64,000 nucleotides of DNA, from NCBI RefSeq assembly GCF_009806555.1, contig NZ_VUOK01000003.1, positions 372,001 to 436,000 of the forward strand. The letters run 5' to 3'. The translations under genes and the position numbers were made by a program. The stretch comes from Methylobacterium sp. 2A (lineage in GTDB: Bacteria; Pseudomonadota; Alphaproteobacteria; Rhizobiales; Beijerinckiaceae). The number at the start of each line of letters is the position of its first letter. The stretch's first letter is position 1. Below the pieces are notes generated by a model. It saw nothing but the letters and a program-made list of their open reading frames with translations, did no database searches and had not been told where the DNA came from. Of this stretch, positions 32,473 to 41,824 are shown piece after piece.

Positions 32473-32540
32473 AGATGCTATCCGCCGAAATGGATACCGG
32501 TTCGGTGCAAGCGGGCGCGTCAAAACAGAGGCTCGGGGCC
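32473..32540. repeat. Dispersed ~70-bp repeat, copy 4
   Basis: The unit AAGATGCTATCCGCCGAAAT, GGATACCGGTTCGGTGCAAG, then GCGCGTCAAAACAGAGGCTC matches the inverted copy at 19478 in motif order and spacing (CCGCCGAA, ACACCGGTTCGG/ATACCGGTTCGG, CAAAACA/GAAACAA). The rest of the gap 32410-32867 contains no ORF I can support; the promoter of the PepSY-regulator operon should lie just before 32868. Confidence 0.65.
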
Positions 32541-32867
32541 ATGCGCGATTGCAACGCTGTCGGGCGCGGCCCTGATGCCCGAGAGGTGTTCGTGGAGCTG
32601 ATCCGAAGGGCGCCGACCGGGAGCAGACGCTGACCCAACGGCTCCGGCAGGCCCTGACCGGCTCGGCCTCCGGGGATCGTTCCGCAGCCGATGTGAACCC
32701 GCGCCGCAGGCCCGGCGGGAACCGGTCGCGGCCTCGGCCGTAGTGCCGGCACGATGCCGTCCGCCCGCCGATTTCCAGCCCGACGCCTGCTCGACGCACC
32801 CGCCGGGACGCGTCAACGGCTCCATATTCAGGGCGCATTCAGTGCTCCGGGACCACATCTGCCCTCA

Positions 32868-33239
32868 ATGCGCTACGCCATCGCCCTCGTCGCCATCAGC
32901 CTGACCGCCGCGGCCCTCGCCGCGGGCGGCCTCGGCTCCATGGCCGATGACGGGCCGGCCCCGCAGACGGGCACCGTCTCCAGCCAGGCCCCGCTGCGGA
33001 TCGAGACCTGCCTGTCGCCGGCCGACATGCGCGAGGAGGTCGGCGAGCGCCGGGTGATCCCGCCCGTGGCGGCGATCCGCGCGGCCCGCACGGTGATCCC
33101 CCGGGCCGAGATCCAGCGGGCAAGCCTGTGCCGTTACGAGGATACCCTGGTCTACATGCTGACCGCCTTGCGTCGGGACGGTCACTTCGTGCACGTCATC
33201 GTGGACGCGCGCACCGGCAGCGTGGCTGGACAGTATTGA
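32868..33239 (+). CDS. Small PepSY-domain periplasmic protein
   Basis: 123 residues. Residues 1-21 are a signal peptide (MRYAIALVAISLTAAALA). The rest holds one PepSY-like unit: CLSPADMREEVGERRVIPPV, then ASLCRYEDTLVYMLTALRRD and VHVIVDARTGSVAGQY at the end, the typical DxxTG pattern. Two Cys residues could form a disulfide. It lies 35 bases before an OmpR-type regulator. Small PepSY proteins often sit beside two-component systems and may sense or inhibit periplasmic proteases; a role as input partner of the kinase encoded at 35125 is inferred from the neighbourhood. Confidence 0.85.
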   Translation: MRYAIALVAISLTAAALAAGGLGSMADDGPAPQTGTVSSQAPLRIETCLSPADMREEVGERRVIPPVAAIRAARTVIPRAEIQRASLCRYEDTLVYMLTALRRDGHFVHVIVDARTGSVAGQY

Positions 33240-33274
33240 GCGGGCGCCGAGATCGTTTCGGAGGGGAGTGAGCC

Positions 33275-33952
33275 GTGCGTCTGCTCGTCGTTGAGGATGA
33301 CAAGGACATCAACCGGCAGGTGGTCGCCGCCCTTGAAGAGGCCGGCTACGTCGCCGACAAGGCCTATGACGGCGAGGAGGGCGGCTATCTCGGCGAGAGC
33401 GAGCCCTACGACGCCATCATCCTCGACATGGGCCTGCCCAAGGCGGACGGCGTCACGGTGCTGCAGAAGTGGCGCCGGGCCGGGGTGAAGACGCCGGTGA
33501 TCATCCTCACCGCCCGGGACCGCTGGTCCGACAAGGTCGATGGCTTCGATGCCGGCGCGGACGATTACGTCACCAAGCCCTTCCACATGGAGGAGCTGAT
33601 GGCCCGGGTCCGCGCGCTCCTGCGCCGGGCCGCCGGCCACGCCACCAGCCAGATCGCCTGCGGCCCCGTCACCCTCGACACCCGCTCCGGCAAGGTCTTC
33701 GTCGATGGCGCCCAGGTGAAGCTGACGAGCCACGAATACCGGCTGCTCTCCTACCTGATGCACCATACCGGCCGGGTCGTGTCCCGCGCCGAACTCACCG
33801 AGCATCTCTACGATCAGGATTTCGACCGGGATTCCAACACGATCGAGGTCTTCGTCGGGCGGCTGCGCAAGAAGCTCGCGGTGGACCTGATCCAGACGGT
33901 GCGCGGCCTCGGCTATCTCGTGGATCCGAACCAGCCGCCGGCGCGGGTGTGA
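33275..33952 (+). CDS. OmpR/PhoB-family response regulator
   Basis: 225 residues. The receiver domain occupies residues 1-115 with the acidic pair at 8-9 (VVEDDKD), the phosphorylation site Asp51 (IILDMGLP) and the Lys in VTKPFHMEEL. The winged-helix DNA-binding domain follows at about 128-220 (VKLTSHEYRLLSYLMHHTGR, SNTIEVFVGRLRKKL). It resembles PhoP/QseB-type regulators. The GTG start of the next gene overlaps its stop. The cognate kinase is probably the one at 35125, one gene downstream. Confidence 0.95.
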   Translation: MRLLVVEDDKDINRQVVAALEEAGYVADKAYDGEEGGYLGESEPYDAIILDMGLPKADGVTVLQKWRRAGVKTPVIILTARDRWSDKVDGFDAGADDYVTKPFHMEELMARVRALLRRAAGHATSQIACGPVTLDTRSGKVFVDGAQVKLTSHEYRLLSYLMHHTGRVVSRAELTEHLYDQDFDRDSNTIEVFVGRLRKKLAVDLIQTVRGLGYLVDPNQPPARV

Positions 33953-35109
33953 GCGGGGCGGCCCAACCCGGCACGCTGCCGGCGGTCTTCATGCGCGGCG
34001 GCACCAGCAAGGCGCTGATGCTGCATCGCCGGGACGTGCCGGGGGATCTGGCCGCCTGGGAACCGGTCTTCCTCTCCGCCATGGACAGCCCCGACCCGTT
34101 CGGGCGCCAGCTCAACGGCATGGGCGGAGGCGTCTCGTCGGTGTCGAAGATCTGCGTCGTCGCGCGTTCCGAACGGCCGGATGCCGATATCGACTACACC
34201 TTCGTGCAGGTGGTGGTCCGCGCGGGCCGCATCGACCTGTCGGGCAATTGCGGCAACATGCTCTCCGCAGTCGGACCCTTCGCGGTGGACGAGGGGCTGA
34301 TCGCGGTTCCCGACGGCCTGGTGCGGCTTCGGATCTACAACACCAACACGCGCAAGCTGATCGAGGCGCATTTCGCGGTGCGCGACGGCCGTGCCGTCTA
34401 CCGCGGCGACCTCGCGATTCCCGGGGTGACCGGTACGGGCGCGCCGATCCGCCTCGACTTCATCGATCCCGGCGGCGCGACCACGGGCCGGCTCCTGCCG
34501 ACCGGGGCCGTCCGCCAGAGCCTCGACGTGCCGGGCCTCGGGCCGATCGAGGCTTCGCTGGTCGATGCGGCCAATGCCTGCGTGTTCGTGCGCGCCGCCG
34601 ATCTGGGGCTGACCGGGACCGAGCTGCCCGCCGCCCTGGAGGCGGTGCCGGGCCTGCTCGACCGGCTCGGGCACATCCGCCGCGCCGCCTCGGTGGCGAT
34701 GGGGATCGCGTCCGACCTTGAGGCCGCTGCGCGCATCGTCCACGTGCCGTTCGTCGGGATCGTGGCGCCGCCGCTTGAGGCCGGCAGCCTCTCCGGCGAG
34801 CCGGTGCGGGCCGCCGACATTGATCTGACCGCCCGGGTGATCTCCAACGGCATGCCGCACCAGGCCCTGCCGCTCACCGCCACCCTGTGCCTCGCGGTCG
34901 CCGCGCGGATCGAAGGCAGCCTCGTCCACGAGGCCGCGCGTGTGACCGACGCGGCGCTCCGGGTCGGCATGCCCTCGGGCATCCTCACCGCCGACGCCGC
35001 CGTGACGCGTGACGGCGGTGTCTGGCAGGCGGAGCGGGGCGCGTTCTTTCGCACGGCGCGGCCGCTCATGCGGGGGGAGGTGTTCTACGATGCGGCGCCG
35101 CCCGTCTGA
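33949..35109 (+). CDS. prpF: PrpF-like isomerase (4-oxalomesaconate tautomerase/AcnD-accessory family)
   Basis: 386 residues, diaminopimelate epimerase-like fold. Family landmarks are AVFMRGGTSKALMLHRRDVP near the N-terminus, PDPFGRQLNGMGGGVSSVSK, LSGNCGNMLSAVGPFAVDEG and SNGMPHQALPLTATLCLAVA. Relatives isomerise trans/cis aconitate analogues in the methylcitrate cycle (PrpF) or tautomerise oxalomesaconate (GalD); the substrate here cannot be told. The GTG start overlaps the regulator stop (GTGTGA context) and the kinase follows after 15 bases, so it is cotranscribed with a two-component system. Confidence 0.9.
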   Translation: MSGAAQPGTLPAVFMRGGTSKALMLHRRDVPGDLAAWEPVFLSAMDSPDPFGRQLNGMGGGVSSVSKICVVARSERPDADIDYTFVQVVVRAGRIDLSGNCGNMLSAVGPFAVDEGLIAVPDGLVRLRIYNTNTRKLIEAHFAVRDGRAVYRGDLAIPGVTGTGAPIRLDFIDPGGATTGRLLPTGAVRQSLDVPGLGPIEASLVDAANACVFVRAADLGLTGTELPAALEAVPGLLDRLGHIRRAASVAMGIASDLEAAARIVHVPFVGIVAPPLEAGSLSGEPVRAADIDLTARVISNGMPHQALPLTATLCLAVAARIEGSLVHEAARVTDAALRVGMPSGILTADAAVTRDGGVWQAERGAFFRTARPLMRGEVFYDAAPPV

Positions 35110-35124
35110 ACCACCGACGCATCC

Positions 35125-36543
35125 ATGACCGACCTCATCGGCCTCCTCTCCCTGCGCCGCCGCTCGATCGCGGTGCGGCTCGCCGTCTCGGCCTTCCTGT
35201 CGAGCTCGGCGATCCTGCTGATCGCGGCCTGGATCCTGACCACGCTCTATCGCGAGAACACCGAGCGGGCCTTCGACAGCCGTTTGCTCGTCTTCACCAA
35301 CAACCTCGCCACCGACCTCGTCTCGCCCAACGATCCCGAGAGCCGGACCTTCTCGCTGGGCGATCCGCGCTTCGACCTGCCCCTGTCGGGCTGGTACTGG
35401 CAGGTCGGCAAGCCCGACGCGAAGCCGCGGGACGTGCGCACCTCCCGTTCGCTCGTCGGCGTGCCGCTGCCGCCCGCCACCGATTCCGAGGGCAAGGTCG
35501 GCGTCGGCCAGATCCGCCAGGGCTACGGCAAGGCCCAAGACGGACGGCTGCTGCGCATCATGGAGCGCGATGTCGATCTCGGCGAGGAGGGCCGCTACAC
35601 GGTTCGGGTCGCCGGGCCGGCGGACGAGATCGTCAACGACGTCGATCGGTTCCGCAATTCGCTGACCATCACGTTCGGCCTGCTCGGCCTGTCGCTGGCG
35701 CTCACCACCCTGCTGCAGATCCGGTTCGGCCTCGCGCCCCTGAAGAAGATGCGCGCGGCTTTGGGCGCCGTCCGCCGGGGCGAGGCCGACCGCATCACCG
35801 GCACCTATCCGCGCGACATCGCCCCGCTCACCGGCGAGGTGAACCTCCTGATCGAGACCAACCGCGAGATCCTGGAACGCGCCCGCACGCAGGTCGGCAA
35901 CCTCGCGCATGCCCTGAAGACGCCGCTCTCGATCATCGTCAACGAGGTCGGCGCCTCGGATGCGCCGGAGGAGCTGGCCCAGAAGATCCGCGAGCAGGCC
36001 GCCGTCATGCGCGATCAGGTGAATTACCATCTCGACCGGGCGCGGGCGGCCGCGCTCGCGGGCACGCTCGGCACTTCCACGGAGGTCGAGCCGGCTTTGG
36101 CCGGCCTCGTGCGCACCTTCGGCAAGATCTACCGCGACAAGGACATCGCCTACGACGTCCACGTGCCTCCGGGGCTGCGCTTCCGCGGGGAGCGGCAGGA
36201 TTTCGAGGAGATGGTCGGCAACCTCGTCGACAACGCCTCGAAATGGGCCCATGCCCGGGTGGCGATCCGCGCCGAGGCCGTGACCAAGGCCGATTATCCC
36301 CACCTCGTCGTCGCCATCGAGGATGACGGCCCCGGCCTGCCGCCGGAGGCGCGCCAGGCCGTGCTCGGGCGGGGGCGGCGGCTCGACGAGTCGAAGCCCG
36401 GCTCCGGTCTCGGCCTCTCCATCGTGGCGGACCTCGCCGCCCTCTACCGGGGGCGCTTCACCCTGGAGCAGGCGGCGCTGGGGGGCTTGCGCGCGGTGCT
36501 GGAGGTGCCGGGCGACGCGCCGGTGGGGGCGACGACCCATTGA
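35125..36543 (+). CDS. Sensor histidine kinase (PhoQ-like)
   Basis: 472 residues. Two membrane helices (RLAVSAFLSSSAILLIAAWI near 18-40, TITFGLLGLSLALTTLL near 180-200) enclose a periplasmic domain of about 140 residues, followed by a HAMP linker. The phosphoacceptor is His262 in NLAHALKTPLSIIVNEVGA. The ATPase boxes follow: N-box MVGNLVDNASKWAHARVAI, then DDGPGLPPEARQ and SGLGLSIVADLAALYRGR. Together with the regulator and the PepSY protein it forms an envelope-signalling operon. It ends at the last TGA before a MITE-like element. Confidence 0.93.
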   Translation: MTDLIGLLSLRRRSIAVRLAVSAFLSSSAILLIAAWILTTLYRENTERAFDSRLLVFTNNLATDLVSPNDPESRTFSLGDPRFDLPLSGWYWQVGKPDAKPRDVRTSRSLVGVPLPPATDSEGKVGVGQIRQGYGKAQDGRLLRIMERDVDLGEEGRYTVRVAGPADEIVNDVDRFRNSLTITFGLLGLSLALTTLLQIRFGLAPLKKMRAALGAVRRGEADRITGTYPRDIAPLTGEVNLLIETNREILERARTQVGNLAHALKTPLSIIVNEVGASDAPEELAQKIREQAAVMRDQVNYHLDRARAAALAGTLGTSTEVEPALAGLVRTFGKIYRDKDIAYDVHVPPGLRFRGERQDFEEMVGNLVDNASKWAHARVAIRAEAVTKADYPHLVVAIEDDGPGLPPEARQAVLGRGRRLDESKPGSGLGLSIVADLAALYRGRFTLEQAALGGLRAVLEVPGDAPVGATTH

Positions 36544-36677
36544 GCCTCTGCCGAACCGCGTGTCCCATGTTGACGCGTGGAAGCTGCCACGACGATACTG
36601 TCGTTGACGTTGAAGTGCCTGCCACGAGCCTCCGGGTTCCGGCCTCACTCCGCGTGATGGCCTCAGCAAGCGGTTTA

Positions 36678-36755
36678 GAGCCTCTCACAAAACTCCCGCT
36701 GCGCTGTCGCGGCCAGAGGGAAATATCCGGTGCTCGGGAGTTTTGTGAGGAGCTC
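36678..36755. mobile_element. 78-bp MITE-like element with TTA target duplication
   Basis: The terminal inverted repeats are 21 bp: GAGCCTCTCACAAAACTCCCG at the left, and at the right the complement of GAGCTCCTCACAAAACTCCCG, differing at two positions. TTA flanks both ends (36675-36677 and 36756-36758), fitting the TNA duplication of IS5 subgroups such as IS1031. There is no coding capacity. The core is GC-rich and asymmetric (CTGCGCTGTCGCGGCCAGAG). Confidence 0.75.
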
Positions 36756-37070
36756 TTAGGCCCGTGGCGTTTGTCTTGCTCGTCTCGGAAATCCCCCTCG
36801 CTTTATGCGTTGAGGTCAACGACGATACATCTCACGTCGTCGTCGTCCCGGTTGCACATTGCGGCGAGACGGATCGCTTGGTGCAAGTCGAGTGCAGGCT
36901 GACCTACACGCAGAATCCGTCATCCCGCCCAAGCGTGGTCTGGTTTCACGAATTTTCCTTCACGATACTGGTCGTCAGTCTATCCGGCGATGGGCCGACC
37001 TTCGAGCTTCGAGACGCAGGATCGGGCTTACGCTCAGCCCTATCGACCCGATCCCTCTCGATCTCTGATC

Positions 37071-37277
37071 ATGCCGATCGTCTGCGCCGGGTTGAGAGCG
37101 CTCGTTGGTCGTGTCCGGCCGCCGGTCATCTATCGCGTCACGAAGTCTCGCAACCCTCCCGAAAAAGCGCTGCGCAAGCATATCTTGTTGACGCGTGTGC
37201 TTGAGGATGAAGGGTACGCCGTGATCGAGTCGGGAACGGACCCATGGGGCAGGCGTTTCTGGGTCCTGAAGCGATAG
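37071..37277 (+). CDS. Short hypothetical ORF, possibly the end of a lost gene
   Basis: The last 45 residues read as real protein (VTKSRNPPEKALRKHILLTR, VLEDEGYAVIESGTDPWGRR, then FWVLKR), but the part before is weak and there is no ribosome binding site at ATG 37071. I take it as a degraded 3' fragment. Bases 36756-37070 show no other gene. Confidence 0.3.
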   Translation: MPIVCAGLRALVGRVRPPVIYRVTKSRNPPEKALRKHILLTRVLEDEGYAVIESGTDPWGRRFWVLKR

Positions 37278-37326
37278 TTGACATGACTGCCTCCGTGTGG
37301 AGGATGCAGCCGTTCAGGAGAGTGCC

Positions 37327-37488
37327 ATGACCATCGCCCTGCGGCAGTCACGCAGCGACGATGCCTACGTCAGCAACCGCGTTTTCGACGGCATCCGGTC
37401 GCGCGATGCGGGAACTTCGGCGCGGGATCGTGATCGTGCGCTCAAGCAGCTGGATCGGCTGCGTGTCGGGCGCGAGAAGCGCGACTGA
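37327..37488 (+). CDS. Small basic hypothetical protein, 53 aa
   Basis: ATG 37327 has GGAGAG at good spacing. The protein is highly charged (DDAYVSNRVFDGIRSRDAGT, DRALKQLDRLRVGREKRD) and probably helical. There is no membrane span or signal peptide. A rho-independent terminator 46 bases downstream makes this a compact monocistronic gene. No family is recognised. Confidence 0.6.
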   Translation: MTIALRQSRSDDAYVSNRVFDGIRSRDAGTSARDRDRALKQLDRLRVGREKRD

Positions 37489-37533
37489 TCGCTGCGGTCG
37501 TCTCTGCTCCGCTCTTCGTGAGACGTTTGAAGG

Positions 37534-37555
37534 CCCCGCCCAGGCGGGGTTTTTT
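37534..37555 (+). terminator. Rho-independent terminator
   Basis: A perfect 7-bp stem CCCCGCC/GGCGGGG with a two-base loop is followed by six T. It closes the transcript of the 53-residue gene ahead of the ccm cluster. Confidence 0.9.
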
Positions 37556-37645
37556 GTTGTTTTCGCAGAGATTGTCATAGGTCCTGGGTGAGGCGACGGG
37601 TCTGCGTCGATTTCGGTCGCACTAAGAGAGAGTTTTCGGCGTTCG

Positions 37646-39133
37646 ATGACGGCGATCTGGTTCATCCTGGCGGCCATGACCGCGGCGGCCGTCCTCGGCC
37701 TGCTCTGGCCCTTGTCGCGGCGCGCCATCGTGCCGGCGGGCGAGACGGGCGGCGCCGCGATCGCCACCGAGACCGCCTTCTACGAGGACCAGATCGCCGA
37801 GATCGCGCGCGATCTGGACCGTGGCCTGATCGCCCCGGAGGAGGCTGAATCGGCCAAGGCCGAGGCGGCGCGCCGCCTGCTCCGGGCGAGCCGCGAGGTG
37901 ACGCGCGAGACCGAGGAGGCCGGAACCGTCGAGGCCGCGCGCCCGGCCGAGCCGCGGCTGCGCCGGCGCCGGGCGGCTTCGGCCTTCGCGGTCTCCACCA
38001 TCCCCCTCGTGGCGCTGATCGCCTACGGCCTCTACGGCTCGCCGGAACTGCCGGCCCAGACCGAGGCCGACCGGCAGGCCGCCCGCGGCGGCGCCGACGA
38101 GTTGATGAAGGCGGTCGGCCAGATCGAGGCGCGGCTCGCCCGCGACCCGAACGATGCCCGCGGCTGGGCGGTGCTCGCCCCGGTCTACATGCGCACCGGC
38201 CGGTTCGACGAAGCGGCCCGCGCCTACGGCAACATCGCCCGGCTCAAGGGCGAGACCGCCGACCTCCTCGCCGATCAGGGCGAGGCCCTCACGGCGGCCG
38301 CGGACGGCACGGTGACGCCCGAGGCCAAGGCCCTGTTCGAGAAGGCGCAGGCCAAGGATCCGAACGCGCCCAAGCCGCGCTTCTACCTCGCCCGGGCGGC
38401 CGAGCAGGCCGGCGAAACCGGCGAGGCGATCCGCCAGCTCACGACCCTCGAAGCCGCGAGCCCGCCCGACGCCCCCTGGCTCGGCGTGGTGCGCCAGACC
38501 CTCGCCCGCCTCAAGGGCGAGCCGGAACCCCCGGCCACACCGTCGGCCGCCCCAAAAATCCCCGCCGCGCAGCAGGCGGCGATCCGCGGCATGGTCGACG
38601 GGCTCGATGCCCGGCTCAAGGCCGGCGGCGGCACACCCGACGAGTGGCTGCGGCTCGTCCGGTCCCGCGCCGTGCTGGGCGAGCACGATCAGGCGGCTGC
38701 CGCCTTGGCGCGCGCCCGCACCGCGCTCGCCGGCGATCCACAGGGGCTGGCCCAGGTGGAGCAGGGCGCCCGCGCCATCGGCCTCGATCCGGAGGGCGGC
38801 CCGGGGCGCTCCGCCGAGACCGCCCCCTCCGGGCCGGCGGCCCGGGCCGAGACTGAGGCCGCGATGGCGGCGGTGCGCGCCATGCCGCAGGCGGAGCGCG
38901 ACGCCGCCATCCGCGGCATGGTCGATGGGCTCGACCGGCGGCTGGCGGCCCGCGGGGGCACCCCGGACGAGTGGATGCGGCTCGTGCGCTCCTACAGCGC
39001 GCTGGGCGAGCGCGATCAGGCGATCAAGGCTCTGGATCGCGCCCGGATGGCGCTCGCCGCCAACGGGGAGGCGGTGGCGCGGCTCGACGGGCTCGCCCGG
39101 GAACTCGACCTGCCCGGCAAGGCCGCGCCCTGA
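37646..39133 (+). CDS. ccmI: Cytochrome c biogenesis protein CcmI (CycH) with an internal duplication
   Basis: 495 residues. CcmI has two N-terminal membrane helices (AIWFILAAMTAAAVLGLLWP and AVSTIPLVALIAYGLYG near 118-135) with a cytoplasmic loop, then a periplasmic TPR region (RGWAVLAPVYMRTGRFDEAA) that presents apocytochrome c to the haem ligation complex. Family members are mostly below 420 residues. Here a C-terminal unit (AIRGMVDGLDARLKAGGGTP) occurs twice, at about residues 311-370 and 420-480, separated by a Pro/Ala-rich linker. It is the first gene of ccmI-E-F-H. Confidence 0.93.
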   Translation: MTAIWFILAAMTAAAVLGLLWPLSRRAIVPAGETGGAAIATETAFYEDQIAEIARDLDRGLIAPEEAESAKAEAARRLLRASREVTRETEEAGTVEAARPAEPRLRRRRAASAFAVSTIPLVALIAYGLYGSPELPAQTEADRQAARGGADELMKAVGQIEARLARDPNDARGWAVLAPVYMRTGRFDEAARAYGNIARLKGETADLLADQGEALTAAADGTVTPEAKALFEKAQAKDPNAPKPRFYLARAAEQAGETGEAIRQLTTLEAASPPDAPWLGVVRQTLARLKGEPEPPATPSAAPKIPAAQQAAIRGMVDGLDARLKAGGGTPDEWLRLVRSRAVLGEHDQAAAALARARTALAGDPQGLAQVEQGARAIGLDPEGGPGRSAETAPSGPAARAETEAAMAAVRAMPQAERDAAIRGMVDGLDRRLAARGGTPDEWMRLVRSYSALGERDQAIKALDRARMALAANGEAVARLDGLARELDLPGKAAP

Positions 39134-39300
39134 CCGCACGAAGCCGCGAGGCCGGCAATGTGGGACCACTCGTACGACAATCGGTCCCGGCGCCCGCCCT
39201 TGACCCAGGCGCGTCCGGAGCCGACACCCTCATGAGCTAGAATGAGAACGGTTCGGGCCTGGGCGGGACGCCGCCCGCCGGATCGCGGGGTGGACGTATC

Positions 39301-39813
39301 GTGACGCGTAAGAGCCGCCGCCTGATCCTGATCGCCGCCTGCGGCAGCGTGCTGGCGCTGGCCGTGGGGCTGATCCTGTACGCCATGAGCGGCTCGATCG
39401 TGTTCTTCCGCTCGCCCTCCGACATCGCCCTGCAGGGCATCGCGCCGGGCACGCGCCTGCGGCTCGGCGGTCTGGTGAAGGACGGCTCGCTCAAGCGCGG
39501 CCCGGATCAGGCGGTGGACTTCGCCGTCACCGACACGAACGCCACCGTCGGGGTCCACTACAAGGGCCTGCTGCCGGACCTGTTCCGGGAAGGGCAGGGG
39601 GTGGTCGCCGAGGGCGTGCTGGAGCCGGGCGGGCTGTTCCGCGCCGACACGGTGCTGGCCAAGCACGACGAATCCTACATGCCCCGCGAGGTCGCCGACG
39701 CGCTGAAGGCGCAGGGGCGCTGGCAGGAGGGTGGCCCGAACAAGGCCGCGCCGGCGCCGAAGCCCGTGACGGCGGCGGCCGACTCGACCCTCGGCCCGCG
39801 CAGCGAGCGCTAA
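39301..39813 (+). CDS. ccmE: Cytochrome c maturation haem chaperone CcmE (CycJ)
   Basis: 170 residues from a GTG start. A single N-terminal anchor ([20 protein letters not shown]) is followed by the OB-fold haem-binding domain. The covalent haem ligand is His122 in [14 protein letters not shown], with the Tyr four residues later, as in all CcmE proteins. It receives haem from CcmC in the inner membrane and passes it to CcmFH. The Ala/Pro/Lys-rich tail is normal. It lies 10 bases ahead of ccmF. Confidence 0.95.
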   Translation: MTRKSRRLILIAACGSVLALAVGLILYAMSGSIVFFRSPSDIALQGIAPGTRLRLGGLVKDGSLKRGPDQAVDFAVTDTNATVGVHYKGLLPDLFREGQGVVAEGVLEPGGLFRADTVLAKHDESYMPREVADALKAQGRWQEGGPNKAAPAPKPVTAAADSTLGPRSER

Positions 39814-39823
39814 GGGGAGCCGC

Positions 39824-41824
39824 ATGATCGTCGAGACCGGCCACTTCGCCCTCGCGCTCGCGCTGGCGATCTCCCTCGTCCAGATGGTGATGCCGATCTG
39901 GGCCGCCCGCTCGGGCGACCCGGCGCTCCGGCAGATCGCCTCGCAGGCGGCGCTCGGCGCCTTCGCCTGCGTGCTGTTCGCCTTCGCGGCGCTGACCTGG
40001 GCGCATGTGACGTCCGACTTCTCGGTCCAGAACGTCGTCGAGAACTCGCACACGCAGAAGCCGCTGGTCTACAAGATCTCCGGCGTCTGGGGGAACCACG
40101 AGGGCTCGATGCTCCTCTGGGTCCTGATCCTCACCCTGTTCGGCGCCTGCGTGGCGGCGGCGAAGACCTCCGTGCCGCCGCGCCTGCGGGCCAACACGCT
40201 CGGCGTGCAGGGGCTGATCACCTTCGTGTTCGTGCTGTTCATCATCACGACCTCGAACCCGTTCAGCCGGGTCATCCCGGCGCCGCTCGAAGGCAACGAC
40301 CTCAACCCGCTGCTGCAGGATCCCGGCCTCGCGATCCACCCGCCGCTCCTCTATGTCGGCTATGTCGGCTTCTCGATCAGCTTCGCCTTCGCGGTGGCCG
40401 CGCTGATCGACGGGCGGATCGACGCCGTCTGGGCGCGGGCGGTGCGGCCCTGGACGCTGACCGCGTGGTGCTTCCTGACGCTCGGGATCGCGATGGGCTC
40501 CTACTGGGCCTATTACGAACTCGGCTGGGGCGGCTGGTGGTTCTGGGACCCGGTCGAGAACGCCTCCCTGATGCCCTGGATCGCCGGCACGGCGCTGCTG
40601 CACTCCACCGTGGTGATGGAGAAGCGCGACGCCCTGAAGGTCTGGACGGTGCTGCTGGCCATCCTGACCTTCTCGCTCTCGCTGATCGGGACGTTCCTCG
40701 TCCGCTCGGGCGTGATCACCTCGGTGCATTCCTTCGCCACCGACCCGACCCGCGGCGTCTTCATCCTGGCGATCCTCGTGCTGTTCATCGGCGGCTCGCT
40801 GACGCTGTTCGCGTGGCGGGCGCCGCTGCTGCGGCAGGGCGGGCTGTTCGCGCCGATCTCCCGGGAGGGGTCGCTCGTCCTCAACAATCTGTTCCTGGTC
40901 GCGGGCTGCGCCACCGTGCTGGTCGGCACCCTCTACCCGCTGCTCCTGGAGATGCTGACGGGCGAGAAGATCACGGTCGGGCCGCCCTTCTTCAACGCCA
41001 CCTTCGTGCCGCTGGCGATCCCGCTCCTGCTGATCGTCCCCGCCGGGCAGGCGCTGGCCTGGAAGCGCGGCGACGTGCTCGCCGCGGCGCAGCGCCTGTT
41101 CGCCGCGCTGGCCCTGGCCCTGGTGGTCGGCTTCGCGGTGCTCGCCCTGACCTGGGGCGGTCCGGTCATGGCGCCGGTGGGGATCGGCCTCGGGGTCTAC
41201 CTGCTGATCGGCTCGGCGCTGGAGATCGTCTCCCGCGCCCGCGGCTACGGGGCGAGCCGGACCCGCTCGCTGGGCCAGACCGGTCGCCGTGCCATCGGCC
41301 TGCCGCGCTCGGCCTGGGGCACGGCGCTGGCCCATGCCGGCGTCGGGGTGGTGGTGTTGGGCATCGCCGCGCAGGGTTGGGCCGCCGAGGGGCTGGCGAC
41401 GCTGAAGCCCGGCCAGAGCCTGACGACGGGGCCCTATACGGCGACGCTGGAGCGGGTCGCGCCGCGCAAGGGTCCGAATTACGAGGAGGCGGCCGCCTAT
41501 CTGACGATCCGGACCCGGGCCGGCGACGAGGTCGGGCAGGTCGAGACCGGCAAGCGCTTCTACCCGAGCCGCAAGATGGCGGTGACCGAATCCGGCCTGC
41601 TGACCGTCGGCGTGAGCCAGGTCTATGCGAGCCTCGGCGAGATCGGCCAGGACGGCAGCGTCGGACTTCGGCTCTACTACAAGCCGCTGGTTCTGCTGAT
41701 CTGGCTCGGCGCCGTGGTGATGGCTCTGGGCGGCGGGCTCTCGCTCACGGATCGCCGGATGCGCGTGGGCGCTCCCGCCAAGGCGAAGGCCCGCCCGCTG
41801 CCCAACGCGGTGCCGGCCGAGTGA
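39824..41824 (+). CDS. ccmF: Cytochrome c haem lyase subunit CcmF (CycK)
   Basis: 666 residues with about fifteen hydrophobic helices. The tryptophan-rich WWD motif is present ([20 protein letters not shown] near 230-250), as are [20 protein letters not shown] and the conserved His residues in [13 protein letters not shown]. CcmF transfers haem from CcmE to the CxxCH motif of apocytochrome c together with CcmH and CcmI. Its TGA overlaps the ATG of ccmH. The length is normal for alphaproteobacteria. Confidence 0.96.
   Translation: MIVETGHFALALALAISLVQMVMPIWAARSGDPALRQIASQAALGAFACVLFAFAALTWAHVTSDFSVQNVVENSHTQKPLVYKISGVWGNHEGSMLLWVLILTLFGACVAAAKTSVPPRLRANTLGVQGLITFVFVLFIITTSNPFSRVIPAPLEGNDLNPLLQDPGLAIHPPLLYVGYVGFSISFAFAVAALIDGRIDAVWARAVRPWTLTAWCFLTLGIAMGSYWAYYELGWGGWWFWDPVENASLMPWIAGTALLHSTVVMEKRDALKVWTVLLAILTFSLSLIGTFLVRSGVITSVHSFATDPTRGVFILAILVLFIGGSLTLFAWRAPLLRQGGLFAPISREGSLVLNNLFLVAGCATVLVGTLYPLLLEMLTGEKITVGPPFFNATFVPLAIPLLLIVPAGQALAWKRGDVLAAAQRLFAALALALVVGFAVLALTWGGPVMAPVGIGLGVYLLIGSALEIVSRARGYGASRTRSLGQTGRRAIGLPRSAWGTALAHAGVGVVVLGIAAQGWAAEGLATLKPGQSLTTGPYTATLERVAPRKGPNYEEAAAYLTIRTRAGDEVGQVETGKRFYPSRKMAVTESGLLTVGVSQVYASLGEIGQDGSVGLRLYYKPLVLLIWLGAVVMALGGGLSLTDRRMRVGAPAKAKARPLPNAVPAE

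Noticed and set aside
33913-36669. A 918-codon open frame on the minus strand
   Set aside because: Antisense shadow of the prpF-like and kinase genes; composition typical of a complement frame.
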